Notes: generated by a model not told the origin, from the letters alone. A stretch of DNA of 64,000 bases from Agapanthus africanus (GCA_030015575.1 CM057337.1:294524044-294588043), one strand, 5' to 3'; shown: positions 22,754 to 34,076, counted from the first letter of the stretch. A program made the numbers and translations.

Positions 22754-24168
22754 ACCCCGTCATGAAGGATGCGGTAAAGAAAGAGATCGTCAAATGCCTT
22801 GACAATAGTATCAATTACCTAATCTCCGATAGCCAATGGGTAAGTCCAATTCATGTCGTCCCTAAGAAATCTGGCATTACTATCATAACAAATGAGGCGA
22901 ATGAGTTAATCCAGACACGCACTGAAACTGGCTGGCGTGTACGTATTGATTATAGAAAACTCAATGCTGCAACGAGGAAATACCACTTTCCTCTATCTTT
23001 TATTGACCAGGTGCTAGAACGCTTAGCTGGACAGGAATATTACTGTTTCATGGAAGGATACTCTGGCTATAACCAGGTCCCTATTGCCAAAAAGGATCAA
23101 GACAAAAGCACATTTACTTGTCCTTTTGGTACTTTTACTTATAGTCGCATGCCCTTTAGGTTATGCAATGCTCCCGCTACATTTCAGCGGTGCATGATGG
23201 GGATATTCTCGGACATGGTCGAGAATTTTTTGGAGATTTTCATGGACGATTTCTCGATATTTGGAGATTCTTTTGCTGACTGCCTATCACATCTTGATGC
23301 AGTTATTACTCGTTTTAAAGAGAAGAACTTAACCTTGAATTGGGGAAAATGCCACTTCATGGTCCAAGAGGGAATTGTGCTTGGACATGTTATTTCACGA
23401 AAAGGCATTGAGGTTGACAAAACTAAAATAGATATCATTCAAAACCTTCATCATCCCAAACGCGACAAGGATATACGATCTTTTCTTGGCCATGCCGGCA
23501 TTTATATGAGATTCATTAAGGATTTTAGCAAAATTGCAAGACCTTTAACTCTTCTCTTGGCCAAGGACAAAACCATCCACTTTGACTCGGATTCTGAGGC
23601 AGCATTCGACTCACTCAAACACTCTCTCACTACAGCCCCCGTTCTATCATCTCCAGAATGGAACTACCCTTTTGAGCTTATGTGTGATGCATCAGATTTT
23701 GCAGTTGGTGCAGTCTTATGACAGCACGTTGAAAAGATGCCACACATGATCTATTATGCAAGTAAGACCCTGAACGATGCTCAAATTAACTATACAACTA
23801 CCGAAAAAGAACTTTTTGCAGTTGTATTCGTATTAGAAAAATTCAGGCTTTACTTGATTGGCTCACCAATTTTTGTGTACACCGACCACTCCGCTTTGAA
23901 ACATCTTTTGGCAAAGAAGGATGGTAAAGGTAGGCTAATACGTTGGATCCTCCTATTACAAGAATTTGATCTTGTTATTAAAGATAAGAAAGGATGTAAA
24001 AACGTTGTAGCCGACCATCTTTCGTGCATTTCTTCTTCACCTATGACCCTACCGATCAATGATTCTTTTCCAGACGAACAACTCTTGAATGTATCCAATG
24101 AACCTTGGTTTATGGATATTGTAAATTATCTTGCTACGGGACTTATTCCCTACGAATGGTCAAAATAG
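22750..24168 (+). pseudogene. Athila-A reverse transcriptase and RNase H
   Basis: RT motifs are SQWVSPIHVVPKKSG, GWRVRIDYRKLNAATRKYHF, YYCFMEGYSGYNQVPIA, FTCPFGTFTYSRMPFRLCNA, PATFQRCMMGIFSD and catalytic FMDDFSIFG (about 23239-23260), then LGHVISRKGIEVDKTKID. A stop at 23719 interrupts the junction. RNase H continues in the same frame with [40 protein letters not shown] and [10 protein letters not shown], ending at a stop at 24166. The order and MDDFSIFG are typical of Athila/Tat. Confidence 0.93.
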
Positions 24169-25309
24169 GACAAACATCGATTTCTATCCCAAGTAAAACA
24201 TTTTTAGTGGGATGAACCGTATCTGTTTAAATATTGTCCTGACTAAATCATTCGCAGGTTTGTCCCCAACGATGAATTCAAGAGTATTCTATCTTTTTGT
24301 CTTGATCTGGCATGTGGGGGTCATTTCGGTTCTCGAAAGACAGCAGAAAAGGTTTTGCAATGCGGTTTTTATTGCCCAGCTTTATTCAAAGATGCATTTG
24401 ATCATTGCAAAACCTGTGCACAGTGTCAACACACGGATAGGATTTCCCGGAGAAATGAGATGCCACTTCAACCCATCTTGGTGGTTGAAATTTTTGACGT
24501 TTGGGGTATAGACTTTATGGGTCTTTTTCCCAACTCTTTTGGGAATCTGTATATATTGCTTGCGGTTGATTACGTCTCGAAGTGGGTTGAAGCTATTCCT
24601 TGTCGCACTAATGACAAAAAGGTTGTCATTAGATTCTTAAAAGAGAATCTCTTTTCGCGATTTGGACACCCACGCGCTATCATTAGCGATAACAGGACGC
24701 ATTTCTGCAATCGGTCTTTCGAGACTTTGATGCGGAAATATGCAATCAACCGCAAACTTTCTACACCCTATCATCCCCAAACGAGCGGGCAAGCTGAGAT
24801 TTCAAACAGACAAATCAAACAAATCTTGGAGAAAAATGTTTCTAAAACTCGAAAAAATTGGTCGACCAAATTGACGGATGCTCTTTGGGCATTCCGTGCT
24901 GCATATAAAACCGATCTAGGTATGTCTCCTTACAGACTAGTGTTTGGTAAAGCTTGTCACCTCCCGGTCGAGATTGAGCACAAAGCAATGTGGGCCATTA
25001 AAGAACTTAATTTTGACTTGAATCAAGCCTGCAACTTTCGGAAGTTGCAATTAAATGAGCTAAGCGAACTCCGCGATGATGCTTATAATAGCTGTAATTG
25101 TAAAGAATCGGACTAAGGTATTTCACGATAAAAATATTTTGAGAAAAACTTTTACACCTGGTCAACAAGTCCTTCGTTATGATTCACGACTCCATCTTCA
25201 TGCGGGTACGCTAAAATCTCGGTGGAAAGGACCTTTTGTTGTGCGGTACGTATACCCGCACGGGGCAGTTGAAGTAGAAAATATTGAAAACGGTACAATT
25301 TTAAAGTGA
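24169..25309 (+). pseudogene. Athila-A integrase
   Basis: The RT/RNase H frame continues with at least two more in-frame stops near 24205 and 24244. It then opens through the zinc-binding region ([11 protein letters not shown]) and the core, with [47 protein letters not shown] and [16 protein letters not shown]. This gives the three acidic positions. A frameshift near 25080 moves the C-terminus (VFHDKNILRKTFTPGQQVL, then LKSRWKGPFVVRYVYPHGAV) to another frame. No chromodomain follows, as expected for this lineage. Confidence 0.92.
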
Positions 25310-25925
25310 ATGGACATAGACTAAAACTGTATTTTTCCACTGACCCCTCGGAGAAGCTCCCGTTTTTACAGGAGCCGTTTTATAATGACTAATTTTCCTC
25401 CACATCACCTTCATGACTAGGTAATTTTGTCACATCTTTAGAATGGAGGTGAGCCAATTTGTAAATAAATTTTAGAAAAAAAAATTAAAAAATTGCAAAA
25501 AAGGAATCATAAAAAGTTTTTGTACGTGAATAAAAGAATAAGTTTGGGGGATATTTTTCACAATCATATTTCATGTCCCCTTTAACAAATTTTTCCTTCC
25601 AAGCTTACAGGTTTTTGAGCTTTAACAGATAGCAACAGAGAGGACACTGTTGAAAACAAGTTTGGGGGAGGTTTGTGCTTATTTTCGCATCATTTGCATC
25701 ATACTTTGCATAAGCACAAAACATTCAAAAATATAAAAAATATATTTTTTTTAAAAAAAGATAAAAATATTTAATAATTAATTTTATAATAAAAGATTAG
25801 ATGGTGAAAAATTACATCCAAAAGATTGGAAAAATTTAAGAAAACCAAGAAAGTTAAAAGTTTTCTTAAATGAAACTGGTAATAAGTAGTTATGAGCCGT
25901 TGTCCAAAGGTTTGTAAGATGAAAG
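25310..25925 (+). other. Athila-A 3' noncoding region, first part
   Basis: AT-rich with no gene. It contains two internal polypurine-tract-like copies, AAGTTTGGGGGATA (about 25540) and AAGTTTGGGGGAGG (25658-25671). It is homologous to 61040-61460 of Athila-D. It ends in GAAAG, the Copia-2 target, and continues at 36298. Confidence 0.8.
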
Positions 25926-26577
25926 TGTAGGGTTCCTAGGCACACAAATGAAGTCTCACAAGGCATCAAACATGGCTAATTCAAATTTTAGATGTGCCTA
26001 CAAACCCTAATACGGATCGATAACTAGATTTATAGGCTATGCGATGCAAGTTAACGACTTTAACTTAAAAGGAAAGGGGGTTACAACCTTTGTAGATCCA
26101 GTCCACCACTTCCTAAGCTCCGCGATGATGTCCCTCTGCTGTCCAAATCGGATCCCGGACTCTAGCGTCGGCTTCATCGGAAAAATGGGCGGGCTTGGTC
26201 GTCGGCTTCGATGCCGAAGATGATCTACGTCGAGGCATCACAAGATCAAGCTCCCACTTCACCAAGTCATGAAACTTGTGAAGAAAACACCCTATACTAC
26301 TTGGCAAGAGGTAGAGGATGAAGAAATAGGAAGTGGGTTCACTTTAGAATTGGATTTCTCACTTGATTTCTTCACTTGCCATTGATGAGGCAAGCTTTCC
26401 TTTTTTTTTTGATGAAGATGAAGATGAAGAAGAAAGAATATGATAAGTGTTATTAAAAATAGAAAATAAAATCAACACTTATCATTTTCTAACCTAGGTT
26501 AGGTGTAGAGAATGTACTATGGTTAAGTGGAATGGTTAGGGTTAAGTATAAGACAAAATGGTCACTTTAGTCAAAGC

Positions 26578-26590
26578 TTCAAGAAGCTTC
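26578..26590. promoter_or_regulatory. Perfect heat-shock element in Copia-2 3' LTR
   Basis: TTC-AA-GAA-GC-TTC is three alternating HSF half-sites with exact spacing. The same element is in the 5' LTR at 34729-34741. In the Copia element ONSEN of Arabidopsis, such sites drive heat activation. Function here is inferred. Confidence 0.6.
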
Positions 26591-26849
26591 AAAGAAAAAC
26601 AAAACTAGCAACCATTTCATTTCTTATCTTTTCCAAAATAAATAAATAAATAAATAAGTAAGAAAAAGAAAACCCTAATCATTAACTTAACCAAGTAAAC
26701 ATGTATCATCAAACATGATACAATCAAGTGCACAAAAGTATATCACATATACAACTTGTGATATTCAAGTGAGAAAATCCATTCAAAGTGAACCAATATT
26801 AGTTAATGCAAAGTAATATATCAAATATATAATTATACATTAAATCATT

Positions 26850-26964
26850 AAATCAACACTTGATTTAACGATCCGGACATATCGCATATAACCGACTAGT
26901 ATCTTATGTATCGGCTTATCGAATCAATCCTTGATTCGACAACTAGGTTATATCGCATATAACC
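26850..26964. repeat. Cluster of U3 hairpin palindromes, Copia-2 3' LTR
   Basis: AAATCAA-CAC-TTGATTT (26850-26866), CGAATCAA-TCC-TTGATTCG (26920-26938) and AGGTTATAT-CGC-ATATAACCT (26944-26964) each have perfect arms and a 3-base loop. Equivalents are in the 5' LTR (about 35030-35145) and, with changed sequence, in Copia-1 (2076-2200). Confidence 0.85.
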
Positions 26965-28116
26965 TAATCGATACATTCATCGCGAGAAGGGAATACGGTA
27001 TCACATACACGTATTAATCTCGGTCCCGCACATATCTCATATGCACTCCTATTTCGTTTCGCTTGAGCCAGGAAACCTCTGTGTAGGACTCTAAAGACTC
27101 GTCAATACGCCGGCAGCAGGTGATGATCATATCAAACACCCACAAGCCGCATGCGATCTGCTAAACGTAACGGCCACCCGGGTATTGAGCGATCAGAAGA
27201 TCGACGAGCAAGCCCGCTCACACTCCTGTGAATCCAACCAGGAACACTTACCGTACAGTCCGGTTTGTTCGTCTGATATGTCGCATATCTCGCCTAGGGG
27301 TGGTAAACGTCAGACCCCAATAGCTTGATAAGTCATGCTGACGTGAAGTCCATGACATGTGTGAAACTACTGATAACACTTAGCAGTAGGTCACTGCAAC
27401 CCTGGCCAGGGATTTCCTGTTATGGCCAGTCGAGCATAGCGCAACATCAACCCCCAATACCGGGAGAGACGAATCCCCTCCTATCGCTCATTGCCTCCAT
27501 GTGAATCGGGACTGTATCCAAAAACCACCTGTTTGCACGACTCATTAGAGCCGTGGTAGGGTGGAAATCAAAGCACAGTGGGAGACACACAAGACTCTAT
27601 GACGATCTCGGGTCAACAGACTAAGCTGCACCAGTGTCACCAGAGAACTGCCATCTGACGTAAGGTATAATACCATCTGGGAGTTCTCGGCGAGTCCGTT
27701 CAGTGTACCCAGTCTCCACTGAGCACCCGCATACCATCTCTGATGTCAAACACCAATGGATATGGGATCATCCATCGCCCATTATATGGGTCGAGAAGAT
27801 ATGCGCTAGTCTACTCTAGAATATCGATGCCCCGTCTCGATATTCCCACGACTAGGAACATTGAAGGATGTACTTATGGGCTACCCAGGCCCCACTAGTA
27901 TGATCTGCATCATAGTCCTGGAAGTCGAGTACACATCCTAAGGGCTTTATCAATATGTAATCAGAGAGATAGAAAGTATACATGTTAAGATAAAGAGCAA
28001 CCAGATAGCGTACTATCATGTCGAGCAAGAAAGTCCTACCTATATATGTCCCAGCATCCACTACAATATACATCCAATGTACAGTAATGGCCTCTAGGGC
28101 ATACATATAACTAACA

Positions 28117-28128
28117 ATCTCCCACTTG
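28117..28128 (-). promoter_or_regulatory. Copia-2 polypurine tract
   Basis: In element sense CAAGTGGGAGAT directly precedes the 3' LTR, a common form in plant Copia elements. Confidence 0.85.
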
Positions 28129-29185
28129 AACTAGGGCCATCTGTAGCAGTGGTTGCAGTATCACATACTCAACCATCCCTTATAAGTCTCTCTCTGGGAA
28201 AAAGCCTTTGTGAGTGGATCCGCCGTGTTGTCCTCTGAGTCTACTCTCCTAACCTCGATCACCCTGGAGAACATCTATCTCCATGATCAGGTGATACTAC
28301 CTCAGAATATGTCTGGGTCGCTGATGGGACCGGGGTTCCTGGGCCAAAGCCACACTTCCATTGTCATACAATGGTAGGAACCTAGTTCATCATATGAACC
28401 AATATACACCCAAACTGCCTCTTTGGTAGTATCTTTAATAGCGATGTTACCAGCCTTTATCGTCTAGTTTGCCACGATATCTAGCTTGGAACTCTTCCAA
28501 CATACCGTCCCTCCACTGAGGGTGAAGACAATGCCTGTGACTGACATTCAGTCGTCCTTATCACCCTGGAACACTTCCAGTGATTCTCCCCAGGATCGAT
28601 TGATACTATCTTACTATAGCTTGTGAGAATCCTAACATCCATTTAGATCTATCACATAGACCCAAATCTCAGGATTTAGGAGGTATCATCTTTATCCTAT
28701 ATGGAGAATCCATGTGATAAGCGGAGATTGACCGTGCGTAGCATAGGAAACTCTTTTCTTCAAGAGTATGTTGTCCACGTACAATACGAGGATGACCACC
28801 TTACTCTCTACTACCTTTTTGTATATACAAGGTTCATCTACTATTTTGATGAAGTCAAACATTTTGACTATTACATCAAAACAGACGTTCCAACTCCGCG
28901 ATGCCTGCTTTATTCTGTAAAGCAATCTTGCACACGTTTCCGCTGCTCCCACTGTTTACGAAGCCCTCTGGCTGTGTTCTTATAGACGTTCTCTTCTAAA
29001 TCATTATTTAGAAAAGTAGTCATGGCACCCAACCACCAGATATCGTAGTCATGGTATGTAGCCATGGCAAATAGGATCCGGATGGACTTAAGCCTAGCCA
29101 CTGGAAAAGATATCATCATTATCCACGCCTGGTTGATGACTAAAACCTTTAATAAGACTATCTTTGAAAGTCTTAACTTTTCCAT
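28129..29185 (-). pseudogene. Copia-2 reverse transcriptase and RNase H remnant
   Basis: Recognisable Copia RT pieces are YDIWWLGAMTTFLNNDLEEN (frame ending at 28910) and LLYRIKQASRSWNVCFDVIV, DEPCIYKK and VILVLYVDNILL (frame ending at 28692). The catalytic YVDD is YVDN at 28770-28781, so polymerase activity is lost. The two segments are in different frames. RNase H sequence should occupy 28129-28690 but has no open frame long enough to show its motifs. RT would copy element RNA inside cytoplasmic particles. Confidence 0.88.
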
Positions 29186-29368
29186 CTACACCAAGTAATC
29201 TTCTCAAGATATACTTGCTCCTGATGGGGATTTAACCCTTCAGATATAGCACCCAAAGTCCATACTTTGTTGGTGTACATGGATTCCATCTCAGATCGTT
29301 AAGCATCCAGCCATTCTTACAGAGTCCCTACTCTCGATGGCCTGTTCGAAACTAGTTGGGTCATCATC

Positions 29369-30240
29369 TCATGATGCATTCCTCGCTCCCACTGTCATCG
29401 AGAAACCAAGGTATCTCTCAGGCGGATGAGGAACCCTACCAGATCGGCGGAGAGGCTGAGGTTCGTCGGGAACTATTGAATCCTTTGGTTCTGTCAAATC
29501 ATCAGCTGCAGTTTTGTATAGCTGGAACCTTTCCAGTTCTACAGAACTGTCCTTGCCTTGATCTTGTCCGGATTTTGCTTTTAGACATAGGCCGAACAAT
29601 CCTAAATCTTAACTTACTTAAGAGATAGGCTCTTCCCACACCATATCTCATATGGAGTGGTAGGCACTGATTTGATTCGTACCTAATTCAATAGGTATGC
29701 AGCTTCTCAAGTGCACAACCCCAAAAGGAAACAGGTAACTCAGTATTACTCATCATAGAGCGCACCATATCGAATAGGGTGCAATTGCTCCGCCCCGATA
29801 TACCATTGTGCTATGGTGTATTCGGAGGAGTGATGCTGAGAGAGAATCTCATTTTCCTTTAGAATTGTCCAAGGATTCCATGCACAAGTATTCTCCTCCC
29901 TGATCTTATCATAGGACATAAAACTCATACCTGGTTATTGGTTCTCTACTTCTAACTTATATTCTGTGAATATCTCAAAAGATTCGGGCCTATGTTTCAA
30001 CAGGAACATATGTCTGAATCTTGAGAGATTTTCAGAGAACGTAATGAAGTATAAAGAACCGGTCCTGGCATGTGTAGACAGGAGACCTTACATACATCAT
30101 CATGTATCAGTCTCAAGAGTTCATCAACTCTTTCTCTGTTTCCAATAAACAGAGCTATGGTCATCTAATCTGTGTGACATGACTGGCAAGTTTCACAAGA
30201 TGTAAATTCAAACTGATTTAAATATGCATCTAAAATGTAA
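29369..30240 (-). pseudogene. Copia-2 integrase and integrase-RT linker
   Basis: Pieces of the Copia integrase are readable despite frameshifts and stops. Near 30190 is a CETCQSC-type zinc-binding end; near 30130, LLRLIHDDVCK (the family has HTDVCGP here); around 29640-29670, TPYEIWCGKS. The linker has PQPLRRSGRVPHPPERYLGF at 29369-29599. The order integrase before RT is diagnostic of Ty1/Copia. No single open frame covers the domain. Confidence 0.82.
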
Positions 30241-30639
30241 CTTCAGCCAGTCGGGTCGCATTGATATGACCTAGTCTACAATGCCTCAAGAAGGATCCGT
30301 TCATTTCTGAACTCTTCCTCTCGTGTGTGTTCTGTATACTAGGAACTGTAGTTTGATTTAGAACGGTAATGCTTTTAGATAACGTGCCTGAACCGATCAA
30401 CTTTTGATATAGGAAATGTTCAAAACATTATCCATCAATACAAAATTTTATCATTTCTTACTAATAAAGAGATAGATATGATTTTGTATATCAGGTTCGG
30501 TATCTAATAACATTTGTTCAGAATCAATGTATTGGTAATACAGGGTGACAGTGACCAATAAACTTGGCTGCAACACTTGCCCCGTTTTCTGTCTCATGAA
30601 ACTTATCACCCGTTCTCAGTTTTCTACAGTTTTGTATCC

Positions 30640-30951
30640 CTATGTAACATGATTACATATCTGGGATCCTGATCCAGTATCAAATACCCAGGATGCAGAG
30701 GATACTGAGAAAACAGTTCTGTATAATGAACACACCCGAAGGAGATGCATCATATGCACTTTCTTCGTTTGGGCGGCATAGGGATTCTGGTATTCCCCTA
30801 TTTCCTGCTCTATCTTATAACAATTATAAGTTGGAGCGGGACCAACGTTCCCCAGCTCAGTATAACAAGCGGGTTCGGTCAGTATATTCATATTATTATC
30901 TTGATTAAGGCGTGATGTGGTCGCTACCTGGAGAGAGAGAGAAGAAAACAC
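30640..30951 (-). pseudogene. Copia-2 Gag end and aspartic protease remnant
   Basis: The frame ends in SASWVFDTGSGSQICNHVT, the Copia protease active-site region (DTG, with the family's DTGCGSHICN pattern altered). A Gag C-terminal tail would precede it, but no CCHC zinc knuckle is visible. Most of Gag is not recognisable upstream, so it has been deleted or has decayed. Confidence 0.78.
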
Positions 30952-31359
30952 TCTGCGTGCGCTCTTGCAAGATTAGATTGGTTATATATTTTATCTAATC
31001 AGGATGGCTCCCACTGTTTTTATCAAATCTTCCTTCAAACCTTAAAAGGAAAGACTAGCCGAGATTAATTACACTCTACAAGTTCGCCAATCTTTCAGCC
31101 AGGCCAGTGTCGGTACTTTGAGGGAGGTTCCCCGTGCTTTCGCACGGACCTAATTACAGTAAACCTCATTTTCCCAGAGGCGTAACCCCGTTCACACCTT
31201 TCTAGACACCTACTTGATCAGCTAATTGTAAAGTGCAAAACTCTCCCAGGAGTAACAATTACTCGCAGTGGGTATCGGGATCCAACTATCACATAGAAGG
31301 TATGCAATCTCATTGCAAATTTCAACACTTGAAACTCCCGATAAAGATTTTTATCCCTA

Positions 31360-31575
31360 GCACTTATGACCTTAACTATGGTCAACAAATCATAAGCACT
31401 AGTCAAGTTCTACCCGTCATTTCGTGATTAATTAGACCCACCCACATGACCCTTAACTAAGGTCAACAAAGTCACGCGACTGTCCTAACTAATCGCATCA
31501 TATGCGGTATAGGAAGACATCACTTAGCTACCGTACACTGTGCCTTAACTAAGGTCAACAAACACAGCACGAATA
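31360..31575 (-). repeat. Three hairpins with constant loop and different stems
   Basis: A 19-22-base core (CCTTAACTAAGGTCAACAAA on the plus strand) occurs at 31368-31389, 31448-31470 and 31541-31562. Each copy is flanked by its own complementary arms: CTTATGA/TCATAAG, TGAC/GTCA (extended with A-C mismatches) and CTGTG/CACAG. Confidence 0.8.
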
Positions 31576-31707
31576 CTAAGTACTCTACTTCCTAAAATGA
31601 CGGAGGGTTGCGAATGGTTTTTGTGAAAACCTTTAACGCATTGAACTTGATCTCGTTGCGGAATCAAATGGTTTTTAAATGGAATGTTTTTGAGGCTTTT
31701 CTAGTTT

Positions 31708-31957
31708 TGCTAAAGGGGTCACTCCCGGTGAAGGGATCGTCGGCCCTTTCCTCGTCGAATGAGGTGCGGGATATATCATATATATCACTGTGCAAAGCAT
31801 AAACTATAGAAGCAATCAAAATACAAACCGAGTGTGTAGCATCTGCCAGTTATTGCTAAAGGAGTCACTCCTGGTGAAGGGATCTCGGTCCTTTCCTCAT
31901 CGAATAAGGTGCAGGATGTTATACAAGGAACACCGCGATGCAAAGCAAGAACTGTAG
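31708..31957 (-). repeat. Near-tandem ~105-bp duplication in Copia-2 leader
   Basis: 31708-31809 and 31854-31957 both read TGCTAAAGG-GTCACTC-C-GGTGAAGGGATC, then CCTTTCCTC and GAGGTGC-GGAT, ending CAAAGCA-AACT-TAG. They differ at many positions, so the duplication is old. Confidence 0.85.
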
Positions 31958-32970
31958 CTACCTGTTTTTATTTTGAAATTCGATTCCACAACATCAATTA
32001 GGTTTATTTTCATTCATTAATCTCATTAATGAATGTCCCATCATTTAAGTCCACCTAAACATCACAGATAAATATAACGTACGCTTATGCCATCCGCATT
32101 CGTCTCGATGTCCCGTCTGCACCGTTAGGTTAGGTAACTAACGCCAGAACGAGGCAGGGCTAGCGCGGGTGTAAAACATAAGCAACGTATATATAATATA
32201 TCATATATACTATATATAATATCCATCTGAACAAATCACATGATCACATCACAGATAACGCAGCAGAAAAATATCATATGAAATATTGGATATACTAGGA
32301 CGTCCGTGCTTTCAATACGAGCCAGTATAAAACACGGATTCCACGGTCGTGATGAATAGCCATACCCACACCTCTAGACCCCTACGAGAGCGGCAAGTAA
32401 CCCTACCAATTCTAGAGTTAGGAGACCCGGAATCGACTCCTCGAGATGGTCTCCCTCTGGACCCTAGAACCCGGTTACTTGTGCTCTCCTCATTGGGTCT
32501 ATCCTAGTGCAGAAAAGTAAATAGTATACAAATGGTGACATCATCCGCAACCTGGAAGTGCCCCAATAAAAGAATATTACATACAAGTTTTGACATGAAT
32601 GAAAATGAAAAACACTCATCTCACATAAAAAAAACCCGGCTATTCAAACACGACGATCCAATATAACATATCCAGCAACACATAACATCACATGTCATCA
32701 ACATAAGTAAATATGCGCATCCCAATTGTCGTTGACATATAGCAACGAAACCGGCGATATCACATATTACACTTACGGTCACAGAAAAGAAAGTGTAAAA
32801 CTACAACAGTTGGAATCCGCAATCTCTTTAGACATCGCATGCCTAATCAAATGAAATACTTAGACATCACATGCCTAACAATTATAAACCCCGCATTTTA
32901 GTCTCAAAATCGAAAACACTTTTCAATATAAAGTAGGGAAATTCAACAGGATTCCCGACATTCAGATCGA

Positions 32971-33165
32971 ATGCTCGTCGCAAACTTTAGTAGGCGGCCG
33001 CACCCCCGATACCGTCGACGAAGTGCACTAAGGCGGAACACCGCTACCGCGAGCACCCGAACGGATGCTTTTGGCGACGGGGTTCTCCTACAGTCACTTG
33101 GTCGGGGCTATGGGGCGAGGCTGTCTATTAAGTTTACCCGGCGAGTATCCGCGTACACTACGTGA
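32971..33165 (+). other. Antisense open block in Copia-2 leader, conserved in Copia-1
   Basis: Read antisense to the element, the frame contains DAFGDGVLLQSLGRGYG and RRVSAY. The corresponding antisense frame of Copia-1 (3493-3681, minus strand) contains DAFGNGVLLKSLGRGYG and RRVFTY. Flanking DNA is conserved too, so this may be conserved noncoding sequence. No known protein is recognised. Confidence 0.4.
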
Positions 33166-33829
33166 TTGCGACGGACTTTTGATCGCATCAAAATTCCGCG
33201 GCAACCGATCAAGTGAGACTAAAGTGCTATGTTTATAACATTCATTCAGTTATCTCATAACTACTTGTGAATTCCAATTATTGTATCACATTACGGATAA
33301 GATAGAAAATGTTAAACTTTCCGATCGAACAATCGAACACCCAAGTTTTCCCGATCAACCGAATGAAATAAGTTCAAAGACATTCACTTCATGCCTCAGT
33401 ACCAACGGTCCAGCCGTAGAAGGGTCAAGCCAACGCCTCACATGTGGCACGCCGTACTGCCCCAAATCCTAAGGTTCAAAGGGCAGTTCAAGACGGTCAC
33501 ATAATCGAGTTAAGGTTTGTTGTCTTCTAGAGGGACCATCGCGTTACTTGCATTACTCAGAACGTCCTTAAACCACGGAAAAATCCAACACTTGGAAATT
33601 TTCCGGCAGGGGAAAAAGTAGGTATTGATATCCGGTCGAACTTTTTAACATATTCTAAAATTATCCGGAAAAACACACACTGACAAAATTAGACAATCCG
33701 GTCGAAACACCGAGTCCCCAATACAACCCAGAAAATTCAACTCTTGAATAAATATTAAAAATTCCCAGGAAAACCAGCACTGCAATCTAAGAATTACTGT
33801 ATAAAATTCGATGCACAACAAGACAAAAT

Positions 33830-33880
33830 GGCCGCGGAACCGCCGCACGAGCCATGCTCGTGCCGCGGAACTGCGGCGCC
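33830..33880. repeat. GC-rich compound inverted repeat in Copia-2 leader
   Basis: GGCCGCGGAACCGCCGC, a GCACGAGC-CAT-GCTCGTGC hairpin (33846-33864) and GCCGCGGAACTGCGGC follow one another in 51 bp. Core words match the Athila leaders although the element is a Copia type. Confidence 0.9.
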
Positions 33881-34063
33881 TTTAAGGAATTTGGCCATTG
33901 AATTTTACAGTAACCCTTACAATCTCCTGCTGATTTTTCTGCATATTTTTAATTCACAAAAATCCACGAATTTCAAAAATGTACAGAGAGCAATATTAGG
34001 GTTAGGGTTTCGGTTCGATCGGATTTCTAACTCCGTCTATGCATCGCCTAAGGCTCTAGCTAG

Positions 34064-34075
34064 GCTCTGATACCA
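34064..34075 (-). promoter_or_regulatory. Copia-2 primer binding site
   Basis: In element sense TGGTATCAGAGC begins one base after the LTR end. It is an exact initiator-Met tRNA site. Confidence 0.92.
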
Positions 34076-34076
34076 C

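Larger units (their letters stand above)
25926..28116 (-). repeat. Copia-2 3' LTR (about 2.2 kb)
   Basis: This pairs with 34077-36292. It contains U3 palindromes (26850-26964), a three-unit heat-shock element (26578-26590), and a repeated AT-rich block. The 60-90-codon ORFs are duplicated only because the LTR is duplicated. Confidence 0.95.
30952..34063 (-). other. Copia-2 long leader
   Basis: Three kilobases lie between primer site and recognisable coding sequence. Contents in plus coordinates: three constant-loop hairpins (31360-31575); a ~105-bp duplicated block (31708-31809 and 31854-31957); a block conserved with Copia-1 (32060-32850); an antisense-open block also conserved with Copia-1 (32900-33230); and GC-rich inverted repeats (33830-33880). 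No sense ORF longer than about 60 codons is convincing. Confidence 0.75.
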
